From JABMQW01 sp964439935 (GTDB lineage: Bacteria > Fidelibacterota > Marinisomatia > Marinisomatales > TCS56), in contig CAYTPW010000019.1 of assembly GCA_964439935.1 (NCBI GenBank), forward strand, positions 4,972 to 68,971: a stretch of DNA of 64,000 nt, in the 5' to 3' direction. Numbering within the stretch: position 1 is the stretch's first letter; each line of letters opens with the position of its first letter. The position numbers and the translations under genes are program-made. Below, one piece after another: positions 36,403 to 44,451 of this stretch. The notes beneath the pieces are model-generated. The model was given only the letters and a program-made list of their open reading frames with translations, did not search any database and had not been told where the DNA came from.

Positions 36403-37368
36403 CTAATTATTTTTCAATGATGCGGCAGTAATTAGCTCAATCTTTACCGGTATTTCTGCCGGAAAAGTTTGTCCCTGTAATAAAGACCAGGCTTTTTCCA
36501 GCGCCACTTTCCCCATTTCATAGGGGTGCTGGGCGATTGACGCCGACATCCGTTTTTCAGCAATAGCCCGGCGACCATCTGCGATTGCATCAAAGCCAAC
36601 GACCACAATTTCACCGGTTTTATCCATGGCGGCAATGGCTTCTACGGCTCCCAGCGCCATCATATCGTTGCAGGCAAATAAAGCCTGAACATCAGGGTGG
36701 GATTGCAAAATATTCTGGAACACATTATAGCCCTGGTCGCGCTCCCAGTTGGCAGTCTGAGAGGCTACCAATGTGATACCGGATTCGCTGCTCAGCGCTT
36801 CATGAAAACCTTTCAACCGGGCATCCCCGGTTTCATGCCCTGGTATTCCTTCCAAAATTGCTACTTGGCCTACACCTCCCAGTTGCTCAATTATATAGCG
36901 ACCGGCAATTCGCCCGCCATCAACATTATCTGATCCAATAAATCCGGCGGTTTCGCCACCGGATTCTGCAAGGGAAACTGCATCAACCCGGGTATCGACA
37001 ACTATCACCGGGATGTTAGCTTGATTGGCCTTCACAATAGCTGGAATAATCTCTTTTGATCCACTGGGAGTTACGCAGATAACATCCACTTGACGTTGAA
37101 TCAGATTCTCAATGATCTGCATTTGCTTTTCCACATCAACTTCACGCTCCGCCGCCTGGACCAGCAGATTTATTCCAAATTTATCAGCGGTTTCTTTGGC
37201 TCCCCTTTGCATATCGATGAAAAAGGGATTATTCAGCGTTTTCATTACAAAAGCGATTGTTGGACCAGCAGCGATGGTCTGCTCTCCCCGCTGACAACCG
37301 AAATTAAAAATTATAATCAGTCCACCAATGAAGACTATCAACAGTGGATTTTTCATAAATCTTTTCAT
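36403..37368 (-). CDS. Sugar ABC transporter periplasmic binding protein (RbsB family)
   Basis: 321 residues. A lipoprotein signal (LLIVFIGGLIIIFNFGC) precedes a type I periplasmic binding fold: TIAFVMKTLNNPFFIDMQRGAKETA, VDVICVTPSGSKEI, IPVIVVDTRVD, IAGRYIIEQLGGVGQVAILEG, LFACNDMMALGAVEA. The family binds ribose, galactose or myo-inositol; here inositol is inferred from the operon. The start codon overlaps the permease stop by one base (TGATG). Lipid anchoring of an RbsB-type protein is unusual for a Gram-negative but fits an FCB-type cell. Confidence 0.88.
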   Translation of the reverse strand: MKRFMKNPLLIVFIGGLIIIFNFGCQRGEQTIAAGPTIAFVMKTLNNPFFIDMQRGAKETADKFGINLLVQAAEREVDVEKQMQIIENLIQRQVDVICVTPSGSKEIIPAIVKANQANIPVIVVDTRVDAVSLAESGGETAGFIGSDNVDGGRIAGRYIIEQLGGVGQVAILEGIPGHETGDARLKGFHEALSSESGITLVASQTANWERDQGYNVFQNILQSHPDVQALFACNDMMALGAVEAIAAMDKTGEIVVVGFDAIADGRRAIAEKRMSASIAQHPYEMGKVALEKAWSLLQGQTFPAEIPVKIELITAASLKNN

Positions 37369-38315
37369 CAGTTCTTTCTCCTTTTAAGGGTCATGTCAAC
37401 CAGGACAGCAATAATTATCACTGAACCAATGATGGTCTGCTGCAAAAACGATGATACACCCAAAAGATTAAGACCATTGCGTAATACGCCCATAATCAGT
37501 GCTCCGATCAATGTTCCCATTACGCGACCTTCCCCACCCAGTAAGCTGGTTCCACCGATAACTGTGGCAGCAATCGCGTCCAGTTCATACATGATCCCCG
37601 CTATCGGCTGGGCTGAGTTCAACCGGGCGGTGAGGATTACCGCTGCCAATCCGCTGAGCAATCCACAAATTCCATAGACAATTATCTTATAAGCAGCCAC
37701 ATTGATTCCGGACAAGCGGGCAGCTTCCTGATTACCACCGATCGCATAGGTATAACGACCTAGTTTGGTTCTTGTCAAAATATAATGCGCGACCAAATAC
37801 ACCAACACCATAAGTATTATTGAGGTTGGAATCGAAAATATCTTCCCATTGGCCAGGAAGCGAAATTCAGCCGAAAATCCCGAGATGGGACGACCGTTGG
37901 TATACATCAGGGCTGCGCCGCGGGCCACGCTCATCATACCAAGGGTCGATATGAACGGTGGTAATTTCCCGTAAGCAATCAGAATGCCATTAATGCTACC
38001 ACATGCTAATCCAACCAGCAAACCAATCGAAATAGCCAGAGGTATAGGCAGACCAGCGTTCAAAATACTTGCCAGTACAACTCCGGAAAAAGCCATGATC
38101 GATCCCACGGATAAATCTATTCCAGCGGTGATAATCACAAAGGTTAATCCTACAGCGATAATAGCGTTGATAGCGGTCTGTTGAGCAACATTTAGCAAGT
38201 TTGAAACAGTCAGGAAATGGGGTGTCAGAATCCAGAAAAATACGATCAGTAGCAACAGACCGATCAGAGTGCCAAACTGGCGACTGGGGTGAATCAACAA
38301 ATTTTTAAGCTTCAC
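37368..38315 (-). CDS. Sugar ABC transporter permease (RbsC family)
   Basis: 315 residues from the GTG at 38315. This start is preferred over an ATG 102 bases upstream because GGGAGG sits just before it and the product then begins VKLKNLLIHPSRQFG, as usual, while the longer form would add a non-homologous, Cys-containing leader lying inside the ATPase gene. TVSNLLNVAQQTAINAIIAVGLTFVIITAGIDLSVGS is a family hallmark, as is GGTSLLGGEGRVMGTLIGALIMG. About eight to ten membrane helices. The inferred substrate is inositol. The start overlaps the ATPase stop, giving coupled translation. Confidence 0.87.
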   Translation of the reverse strand: MKLKNLLIHPSRQFGTLIGLLLLIVFFWILTPHFLTVSNLLNVAQQTAINAIIAVGLTFVIITAGIDLSVGSIMAFSGVVLASILNAGLPIPLAISIGLLVGLACGSINGILIAYGKLPPFISTLGMMSVARGAALMYTNGRPISGFSAEFRFLANGKIFSIPTSIILMVLVYLVAHYILTRTKLGRYTYAIGGNQEAARLSGINVAAYKIIVYGICGLLSGLAAVILTARLNSAQPIAGIMYELDAIAATVIGGTSLLGGEGRVMGTLIGALIMGVLRNGLNLLGVSSFLQQTIIGSVIIIAVLVDMTLKRRKN

Positions 38316-39822
38316 CGGAACCTCCCAGAGCACAGGACAGGATTCTCTCCTGGTCAAATGCTTCGCGATCAAACTGCTCAATAATAGTTCCATTGTGCAT
38401 GACCATGATGCGATCACAGATTGATAGCAGTTCCGGTAAATCGGATGAGATTACAATGATAGCCACACCGTGAGCAGTCAGCTCATTCATCAACCGGTAG
38501 AACTCCTGCTTGGACCTAACATCAATTCCTCTGGTCGGCTCGTCAAAAATGAATATATCGGCCTGACTGCACAGCCACTTGCTCAACACAACTTTTTGTT
38601 GATTACCACCACTCAAATTCAACACTAATTGATCGAGACTGGCAAATCTGATATCCAACTCATTACAGTGCTTATTTGCAGCAGCTTTTTCAGTTTTTTC
38701 ATCAATTATACCGAACTTGGAAAACTGCTCCAAATTAGGCAACGTAATATTCTGACTGACCGACATGGTCATAACCAATCCCTGAGATTTTCGATCCTCG
38801 GTCAAGAATCCAATCCCGTTATTTATAGCTTCCCGGGGCGAATTCAGACTGCAGCGCCGACCATGGACGTGGATAACACCGGAATCGATTGAATCTACAC
38901 CGAATAGCACTCTTGCTAACTCCGTGCGACCAGCTCCTAAAAGTCCGGCAATACCTACCACCTCCCCTTTTCGGAGTGAAAAACTGATCTTGCTTAAACA
39001 TCCAGACCGCGACAGGTTTTCGACCTTTAATACTTCCTCACCCAATGTCGGTTGGTTGCGAATAAAACTTTCATTCAATTCTCGATTCACCATCATCCGA
39101 ATCAGCTCTTCCCGGTTGGTTCCCTCGATCAGCCTGGTTCCAACGCCCTGTCCATCGCGCAGGACAGTAATCTCGTCACCGATATCGAACAATTCATCCA
39201 TTCGATGTGATATATATATTATTGAGACGCCACTTCGCTTAAGTTGATTTATTGTAGTGAATAATTCCTTGATTTCAGATTCAGTTAATGCCGAAGTAGG
39301 TTCATCCATTATCAATATATTTGCTCGTAATGATAAGGCTTTTGCCACTTCTACCATTTGCTGCTGGGCAATCCCCAGCTCCCTTACCGGGCGATCAGGA
39401 TCGATATCCACGCCCAGTCTCGCTAAAACTTTATTCGACCAGATTTTCATTAGTCGATCATCAATGTTAATCCGTTTATTCACTGGTTCCCGACCCAGAT
39501 AGATATTTTCTGCGACTGACAGATTTCTAATCAGGTTTAATTCCTGATAAATAATACCAATCCCCAATTCGCGGGCATGACGTGGATTGCGAATCGCGAC
39601 TTGCTGGTCATTAATAAATATCCGACCATCCGTCATCTGGTAGGCGCCGGATAAAATCTTAACCAGGGTTGATTTACCGGCGCCATTTTCACCCAATAAA
39701 ATGTGAACCGTGCCTCTTCTGAGCTGGAAATCGACATTATCCAGCGCCCGAACGCCAGGAAAGGTTTTGTTGATCCCCTCCATATTAAGAACAATATCCA
39801 TATTAGTCGGGTTGTCAATCAT
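38305..39822 (-). CDS. Sugar ABC transporter ATPase with two cassettes (RbsA family)
   Basis: 505 residues with two ABC domains, the standard RbsA/MglA layout. The first has GENGAGKST Walker A, QELNLIRNLSVAENIYLGRE, a degenerate signature (LGIAQQQMVEVAKAL) and LIMDEPTSAL. The second has GLLGAGRTEL, a LSGGNQQKVVLSKWL signature and IFDEPTRGIDV. It powers inositol or sugar import with the permease and binding protein encoded next. Start at 39822 or at the in-frame ATG at 39801; neither has an ideal ribosome-binding site. 47 bases separate it from the epimerase gene. Confidence 0.9.
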   Translation of the reverse strand: MIDNPTNMDIVLNMEGINKTFPGVRALDNVDFQLRRGTVHILLGENGAGKSTLVKILSGAYQMTDGRIFINDQQVAIRNPRHARELGIGIIYQELNLIRNLSVAENIYLGREPVNKRINIDDRLMKIWSNKVLARLGVDIDPDRPVRELGIAQQQMVEVAKALSLRANILIMDEPTSALTESEIKELFTTINQLKRSGVSIIYISHRMDELFDIGDEITVLRDGQGVGTRLIEGTNREELIRMMVNRELNESFIRNQPTLGEEVLKVENLSRSGCLSKISFSLRKGEVVGIAGLLGAGRTELARVLFGVDSIDSGVIHVHGRRCSLNSPREAINNGIGFLTEDRKSQGLVMTMSVSQNITLPNLEQFSKFGIIDEKTEKAAANKHCNELDIRFASLDQLVLNLSGGNQQKVVLSKWLCSQADIFIFDEPTRGIDVRSKQEFYRLMNELTAHGVAIIVISSDLPELLSICDRIMVMHNGTIIEQFDREAFDQERILSCALGGSGEA

Positions 39823-39869
39823 CCTTACAGGAATATTAAACCCGGCATTTTAATATTAGGCCAATCCGC

Positions 39870-40670
39870 TTAGATTAAATTTCGCATATAAGCGATAGTT
39901 TGCTGGGCAGCCACATCAGGATCAGGTAGAGGCAGGATTTCCGCCGAAACGAATCTCTTGTAACTGATCTCATTTAATGTCTCTATAATTTTAGGGAAAT
40001 CCAAATGCCCGGCACCGGGGTACCAGCGGTTAGAGTCAGCAATATGAAAATGATATAGTCGCTCTCGAGCCAGGCGGATACTATTATAAATCGAAGGTTC
40101 CTCAATATTCATGTGAAATGTATCCAAGAGTAAACCTACATTCGGATACTCGACTTTTTCCATCAATTCCAAACCTTCTGCTACCGTGCAAACCAGATCG
40201 CATTCGTAGCGATTGATAGGCTCGATAATCAGTTTTACCTGCTCATTTTCCTGCGCGCATTCCCGCAATGCTTCCACCAGCCAGATATCAGACTGGCGCT
40301 CAGATACAGCTTTAGATTTAAATCCGCGAATCAAGCCAATAATGACCATTGCCCCCAATCTTTCGGCCAATTGCATATGGGTTTTTATCCGATCGATAGC
40401 CTGACGTCTGATTGCCTGCTCCGAATTAACGAATGATAATCCATCTTCGCCAAAAGCCTGCCCGGTACCGATAGCGGGTACCGTCAAATCCAACTCATCT
40501 AGCAGATATTTAAGTTCGGCTTCATTAACCATTCGTGGATCGCGAATGGCTAATTCGATTCCGTCAAATCCCAATCTGCTTATCTTAGCAGCATTTTCTG
40601 CAACTTGTCCTTTGTAGGCTAGGGCAGAAAATTTGGCCGTCTGAGTAGATAAGACGATACCCAGCTTCAA
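39870..40670 (-). CDS. iolO: TIM-barrel isomerase/epimerase, IolO-like (5-keto-L-gluconate epimerase candidate)
   Basis: 266 residues of the xylose-isomerase-like TIM-barrel family. Metal and catalytic residues: Glu in IIEPINRYE, Asp-His in LLDTFHMNIEE, HFHIADSNRWYPGAGHLDF and a late Glu in FVSAEILPLP. NRYE and GAGHLDF are typical of tagatose-3-epimerase-like enzymes. In Thermotoga, IolO (same superfamily, same operon setting) turns 5-keto-L-gluconate into D-tagaturonate. The gene begins 5 bases after the hydrolase gene. The name rests on family plus context. Confidence 0.78.
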   Translation of the reverse strand: MKLGIVLSTQTAKFSALAYKGQVAENAAKISRLGFDGIELAIRDPRMVNEAELKYLLDELDLTVPAIGTGQAFGEDGLSFVNSEQAIRRQAIDRIKTHMQLAERLGAMVIIGLIRGFKSKAVSERQSDIWLVEALRECAQENEQVKLIIEPINRYECDLVCTVAEGLELMEKVEYPNVGLLLDTFHMNIEEPSIYNSIRLARERLYHFHIADSNRWYPGAGHLDFPKIIETLNEISYKRFVSAEILPLPDPDVAAQQTIAYMRNLI

Positions 40671-40675
40671 ATCAA

Positions 40676-41770
40676 CTATAATCCCATTTTCTGGATTGCA
40701 TATATGGGACGCCAGCCTTCAGTGAACGGTTCTTTCAAATAGGGCTCCATTTCCTCGGCTGTACGCATGGTGGTCTTTTCAATCGGCGGTAATTTTCCCG
40801 GCGGAAATGCTTCGTGAATTTCATCGTGGACCAGGGTCAGATAGGAAAGTATTGCAGCGATCGTGCGTTTGGCTTTTTCAGGAGTAGCAATATTCGGTTT
40901 GCCTACTACACCTTCCGGAATCGAGCCCAGTTCAATCGGGAAATGTCCCTGCCCCTCCGACCACTTGCTGGGTCGGGAAAATGGATCGACCGCCTTATCA
41001 AAATGACCATCTGGCAAATAACCATGCACTTCGGTCTCTTCGGCCAACGCCATATCAACGTAATCCGGCTCCAGTAAAAGCATCACCGATGTTTCCGCTT
41101 CATCAGCATGGACAAAATCGGTATCCCAGTCGCCACCACGGGATTTGGTACGGAAGAATTCACGCACAGCCCGGTGCCAGTCGATGACTCGGAAGATTCC
41201 GGGCAGATTCCAGGTTTTCTGCAATTCCTGAATTGCCGCTTCCAACAACCATTGATGTCCGTGATTGTTAATCATGATCATTTTGCGAAATCCGTCGTTC
41301 CACAGGCCAACCATGACATCAATCAGTACCTTTTTCAAGACTTCATCCTCAAGGTGTATCGTACCGGGCATACCAATATGATGATGGGGGTGTCCGCCAT
41401 AATTCAGTGGAGTCCAGACCAGATTTACCGGATCGCCTTTTTTAGCGGTATAGCGGCGAACGCCTTCCAGAATCTGTGTAACCATGAAAGTATCCAGGGC
41501 AGTCACCGTGTGGCGGCCATGCAATTCAGTACAACCAATAGGGATAAACACAACGTCATTTTTGCGACGGTTTTCCACCACTCTTTGGCGAATCGTATTC
41601 TGAACATAGACACCCGGTTTTCCCAACTCGGAAGGCGTCGGAATATCATAGTCCGCCAGAACCTGATCAATTTCCGCGTCTGAAGCTTCCCAGATTTTCT
41701 TTTTCAATCGACCGACAGTTGTATCTTCGAATCGCAAATCCCGCCGGTCCGTTTCAAGCCATTTGGTCAT
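40676..41770 (-). CDS. iolN: Creatininase-family hydrolase, IolN-like (diketo-inositol hydrolase candidate)
   Basis: 364 residues. VVFIPIGCTELHGRHTVTALDTFMV supplies the metal-binding Glu, His and Asp of the creatininase fold; YGGHPHHHIGMPGT, MIMINNHGHQWLLEAA and FVHADEAETSVMLLLEP complete it. The family cleaves C-N or, in IolN, C-C bonds with two metals. In Thermotoga IolN opens the ring of 3-dehydro-scyllo-inosose to 5-keto-L-gluconate. Here the gene lies directly between IolM-like and IolO-like genes (8 and 5 base gaps), which strongly supports that role over creatinine hydrolysis. Confidence 0.8.
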   Translation of the reverse strand: MTKWLETDRRDLRFEDTTVGRLKKKIWEASDAEIDQVLADYDIPTPSELGKPGVYVQNTIRQRVVENRRKNDVVFIPIGCTELHGRHTVTALDTFMVTQILEGVRRYTAKKGDPVNLVWTPLNYGGHPHHHIGMPGTIHLEDEVLKKVLIDVMVGLWNDGFRKMIMINNHGHQWLLEAAIQELQKTWNLPGIFRVIDWHRAVREFFRTKSRGGDWDTDFVHADEAETSVMLLLEPDYVDMALAEETEVHGYLPDGHFDKAVDPFSRPSKWSEGQGHFPIELGSIPEGVVGKPNIATPEKAKRTIAAILSYLTLVHDEIHEAFPPGKLPPIEKTTMRTAEEMEPYLKEPFTEGWRPIYAIQKMGL

Positions 41771-41778
41771 AATTACTC

Positions 41779-42966
41779 CTATTCGAAATCGGTGATCGTT
41801 ATTTTTACTTCATTGCGGTCAGTCTGTAACGTAACCAGATTATCGTGGACTTCGTCAAGTTTGATCCGTTTAGTGATCATCGGGGAAACGTCCATGCCAG
41901 TGGCCATGCAGTTGATCACATTGGGGAAAGTCCCATGGCCGGAATGGCCCTGTGATCCGACAACACTGGCTCGTCTAACCTGCAGTACTTCGCCATTCAA
42001 TGGAATGCGATCATCAGCACGGGCGACAACAACTACAGATGTATTCAATGCTTTGCCTTCCCAGATTATTTTTTCTACATCAGGCCAGACAATACCCGGT
42101 AAACCGGTAGCTTCCAGAATGACTCCGGCACCATATCCATTAGTTATGTCCAGAACTGCATCGGCTGCATTTACCTCAAGCGGATTGATGGCATGGGTTG
42201 CTCCCATCGACAGAGCCATTTCCCTTCGAGAAGCGGATGGCTCAGACAGAATAACAGCTGCTGCACCCTGTCTTTTCAATACGGCACAAGCGGCAGCACC
42301 GATCGGTCCCCCGCCTAGTATTACAACATTTTCTCCAGGACGAATACCTCCGCCGCGCTCAACGACGGCATTATATGCAACGGATGTTGGTTCAACCAGA
42401 CTGCCCAGTTCAAACATTTTTTGCTTGCCGTAAAGTCCTTCCAGATGATCGATATTCCACAGATAGCGTGCATCGACTTTAATATATTTGGCGTATGCTC
42501 CATCGGTTGAGAAACCCAGTTCTTCCAGACGTTCGCAATGATTAGGATACCCATCAGCGCAGGGTTTACAGGTGGAACACCAGATCATTTCCTCAGCACA
42601 AACTGCTTCCCCCGCTTGAAACTGCTTTCCGGTTCCCTTATTGATAGCCGCTTTACCAGCCTCTACTACCATACCGGAAAACTCATGACCTAATGTTGAT
42701 GGAAATGCGGTCAGACCCGGATAGAAAATGTATCCGTCATCATCGCTTTGCAGCATATGAACATCGCTACCGCAAATTCCACAAGCTTTTACTTCAATCA
42801 ATACTTCAGTTGGACTACAAACCGGAGTATCTTTTTCGACTATCTCGATCCGAGGATTGTGCCATACCTTACTGCCCAAATAGGTCAGTTTCCCCTCGAT
42901 ATCCTTGGATCCCAGTACAAAATCAGGTTTGGGATTCCAGTCAGCGTTTAACACAACAGCTCTCAT
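41779..42966 (-). CDS. iolM: Zn-dependent dehydrogenase, IolM-like (scyllo-inosose 3-dehydrogenase candidate)
   Basis: 395 residues of the medium-chain dehydrogenase family. Catalytic zinc: Cys in VKACGICGSDVHM and GHEFSG; structural zinc: CSTCKPCADGYPNHC; NAD-binding GGGPIGAAACAVL. The N-terminal ~45 residues extend beyond simple sorbitol dehydrogenases. In Thermotoga IolM oxidises scyllo-inosose to a diketo-inositol for IolN. The same neighbour order (IolM, IolN, IolO) occurs here. It lies 26 bases after the regulator gene, so no separate promoter is likely. Confidence 0.8.
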   Translation of the reverse strand: MRAVVLNADWNPKPDFVLGSKDIEGKLTYLGSKVWHNPRIEIVEKDTPVCSPTEVLIEVKACGICGSDVHMLQSDDDGYIFYPGLTAFPSTLGHEFSGMVVEAGKAAINKGTGKQFQAGEAVCAEEMIWCSTCKPCADGYPNHCERLEELGFSTDGAYAKYIKVDARYLWNIDHLEGLYGKQKMFELGSLVEPTSVAYNAVVERGGGIRPGENVVILGGGPIGAAACAVLKRQGAAAVILSEPSASRREMALSMGATHAINPLEVNAADAVLDITNGYGAGVILEATGLPGIVWPDVEKIIWEGKALNTSVVVVARADDRIPLNGEVLQVRRASVVGSQGHSGHGTFPNVINCMATGMDVSPMITKRIKLDEVHDNLVTLQTDRNEVKITITDFE

Positions 42967-42992
42967 TTTCGACTTCCTTTTATTATTTGGGT

Positions 42993-44072
42993 TTAAATAG
43001 TTCTTACTGAAGATCTCTCCACCAGATATGATTTCAAGACAATTCTCTGTGGTTCCGATAGATCACCATTTATTCGCGACATAATCAATTTCATACTTTC
43101 CTGGCCCATTTCATAAATCGGCTGGTGAATAGTAGTTAATGATACAGTAGTGAAATCCAGATCATCATAACCTACAACAGAAATATCTTCAGGAATGGAA
43201 ATTCCCATTTTTTTCGCAACCGCATAAAATACCAGTGCAATTCGATCATGTCCCGCAAATACAGCCGATACATTTAAATTAGGTCTGAAAATCTGCTCAG
43301 CAATTTGGATATATCGTCCTTCGGCAAATGGCCCTGAATGGGTAACAATCAAATTTTTATCAATTGGCAAACCATTTTCACGAAATGCTTGTTTGTAGCC
43401 TTCCAGACGATCCATTTCAGTACTAATCAAGGTACTTAATGTAATTGCAATTCGGCGATGACCGCGTTTTATCAAGTATTCGGTCATTTCGAAAGCGCCT
43501 TTAATATTGTCTGCCGTCACATAATCCAAATCCCCAGTTGGCAAAATTCTATCAACCAACACCACCGGAATATTATTGCGCTTGAATTTTTCCAGTACAT
43601 CTTGATTTTGCTCATCGCTCACTGCAGTGGGAACAAATATGACACCACCGACAGAATTTTCAATCATGCGGTCAGCATGAAAATCAGCCCGGACAAACAA
43701 ATCGTCCGTATCACATAGAATCAGGCTATGTTTGCTTTTGGCTGCCTCATCCTGTACTCCCCGAGCTAAAACCGGAGCATAACCGCGCCGGATATCAGGA
43801 ATCAATAATCCAATTATAGTGTGGCTACTGGTGGGCGTAATCTTTTCTAATACAAAAGTTCCTAGTCTTCGTTTACGATCTAATAATCCCATGTTAACCA
43901 AGTTTTGGATAGCCTGCCTGATTGTCGCCCGCGCCAATCCAGTAATCTGGCTTAACTCCTCTTCCGTAGGTATACGATCACCGGGCTTAAAAACACCCTG
44001 CTCGATTTGTTCTCGCAACCAATTCTGAAGTTGGAAGTAATTTGGAATTGGACTATTTCGATCTATAATCAT
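42993..44072 (-). CDS. iolR: GntR-type regulator with LacI-like sensor domain
   Basis: 359 residues. Residues 1-75 are a GntR winged helix (PIPNYFQLQNWLREQIEQG, PTEEELSQITGLARATIRQAIQNLVNMG); ~85-355 are a LacI/periplasmic-binding-like effector domain (IIGLLIPDIRRGYAPVLARGVQDEA, AVFAGHDRIAL, ISVVGYDDLDFTTVSLTTIHQP), the AraR layout. First gene of the leftward operon and beside two copies of a TGTATAGACAATTAG-like element, one over each divergent promoter. It is therefore likely a repressor of both operons released by inositol or an early product. The symbol is by context only. Confidence 0.88.
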   Translation of the reverse strand: MIIDRNSPIPNYFQLQNWLREQIEQGVFKPGDRIPTEEELSQITGLARATIRQAIQNLVNMGLLDRKRRLGTFVLEKITPTSSHTIIGLLIPDIRRGYAPVLARGVQDEAAKSKHSLILCDTDDLFVRADFHADRMIENSVGGVIFVPTAVSDEQNQDVLEKFKRNNIPVVLVDRILPTGDLDYVTADNIKGAFEMTEYLIKRGHRRIAITLSTLISTEMDRLEGYKQAFRENGLPIDKNLIVTHSGPFAEGRYIQIAEQIFRPNLNVSAVFAGHDRIALVFYAVAKKMGISIPEDISVVGYDDLDFTTVSLTTIHQPIYEMGQESMKLIMSRINGDLSEPQRIVLKSYLVERSSVRTI

Positions 44073-44118
44073 TATTTAAAATCGGATTTGCCTATCCTCT
44101 TTATTTGGTTTTTATGAC

Positions 44119-44136
44119 TAATTGTCTATACAATTA
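44119..44136. promoter_or_regulatory. Regulator operator site A (perfect inverted repeat)
   Basis: TAATTGT and ACAATTA arms of 7 bp with a 4-bp spacer. The site overlaps the -10 element of the leftward promoter. Likely bound by the adjacent GntR/LacI-type regulator. The same core in inverted orientation occurs at 44400-44417. Confidence 0.75.
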
Positions 44137-44161
44137 TAGAAAGAAAATCATTTACTGTCAC
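44133..44161 (-). promoter_or_regulatory. Promoter of leftward inositol operon
   Basis: Read on the minus strand: -35 GTGACA (44161-44156), a 17-base spacer, and -10 TATAAT (44138-44133), 61 bases before the regulator ATG. The operator begins inside the -10, so binding would block initiation. Confidence 0.65.
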
Positions 44162-44375
44162 GTATTATTTTCCATTGGCAGAATTTTATGTCTCAATAAT
44201 GCTTCAATGAGTTAACGTTCAATATGGTCTTTCATTTCAGATCCACTGAGCAATAACTACTTGTAATGGCACCATTTATAATCTATTTATTCGACTATTT
44301 ACTTTAAATCAATTGATTGACTATTATCAATCGCACGATACACTAATGCGACTGTAAACAGGATAAAAATATCTC

Positions 44376-44404
44376 TTGATACTTTTATCTATTATTCTTA
44401 GTAT
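44376..44404 (+). promoter_or_regulatory. Promoter of rightward TonB-receptor/phytase operon
   Basis: -35 TTGATA (44376-44381), a 17-base spacer, -10 TAGTAT (44399-44404), 48 bases before the receptor ATG. Operator site B follows immediately. The 378-bp region between the divergent genes otherwise holds AT-rich sequence. Confidence 0.65.
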
Positions 44405-44417
44405 GTATAGACAATTA
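44400..44417. promoter_or_regulatory. Regulator operator site B
   Basis: TGTATAGACAATTA, an exact match to one half and the centre of site A, with the other arm degenerate (AGTATGT). Begins at the end of the -10 of the rightward promoter. The distance of 281 bp from site A is about 27 DNA turns, so looping is possible. Confidence 0.65.
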
Positions 44418-44451
44418 GCCAATTATTAAACAAATCAAAGGGGATCATGGG

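Noticed and set aside
37090..37677. Long open frame opposite the binding-protein gene
   Set aside because: It is antisense to strongly supported ABC-transporter genes and shows no domain or ribosome-binding site.
37368..38417. Longer start for the ABC permease
   Set aside because: The leader upstream of 38315 lies inside the ATPase gene, has no family similarity, and GGGAGG directly precedes the GTG at 38315.
40676..41770. Creatinine amidohydrolase (creatinine catabolism)
   Set aside because: The fold fits, but no creatinase, sarcosine oxidase or hydantoinase genes are near; the IolM/IolO neighbours fit the IolN role better.
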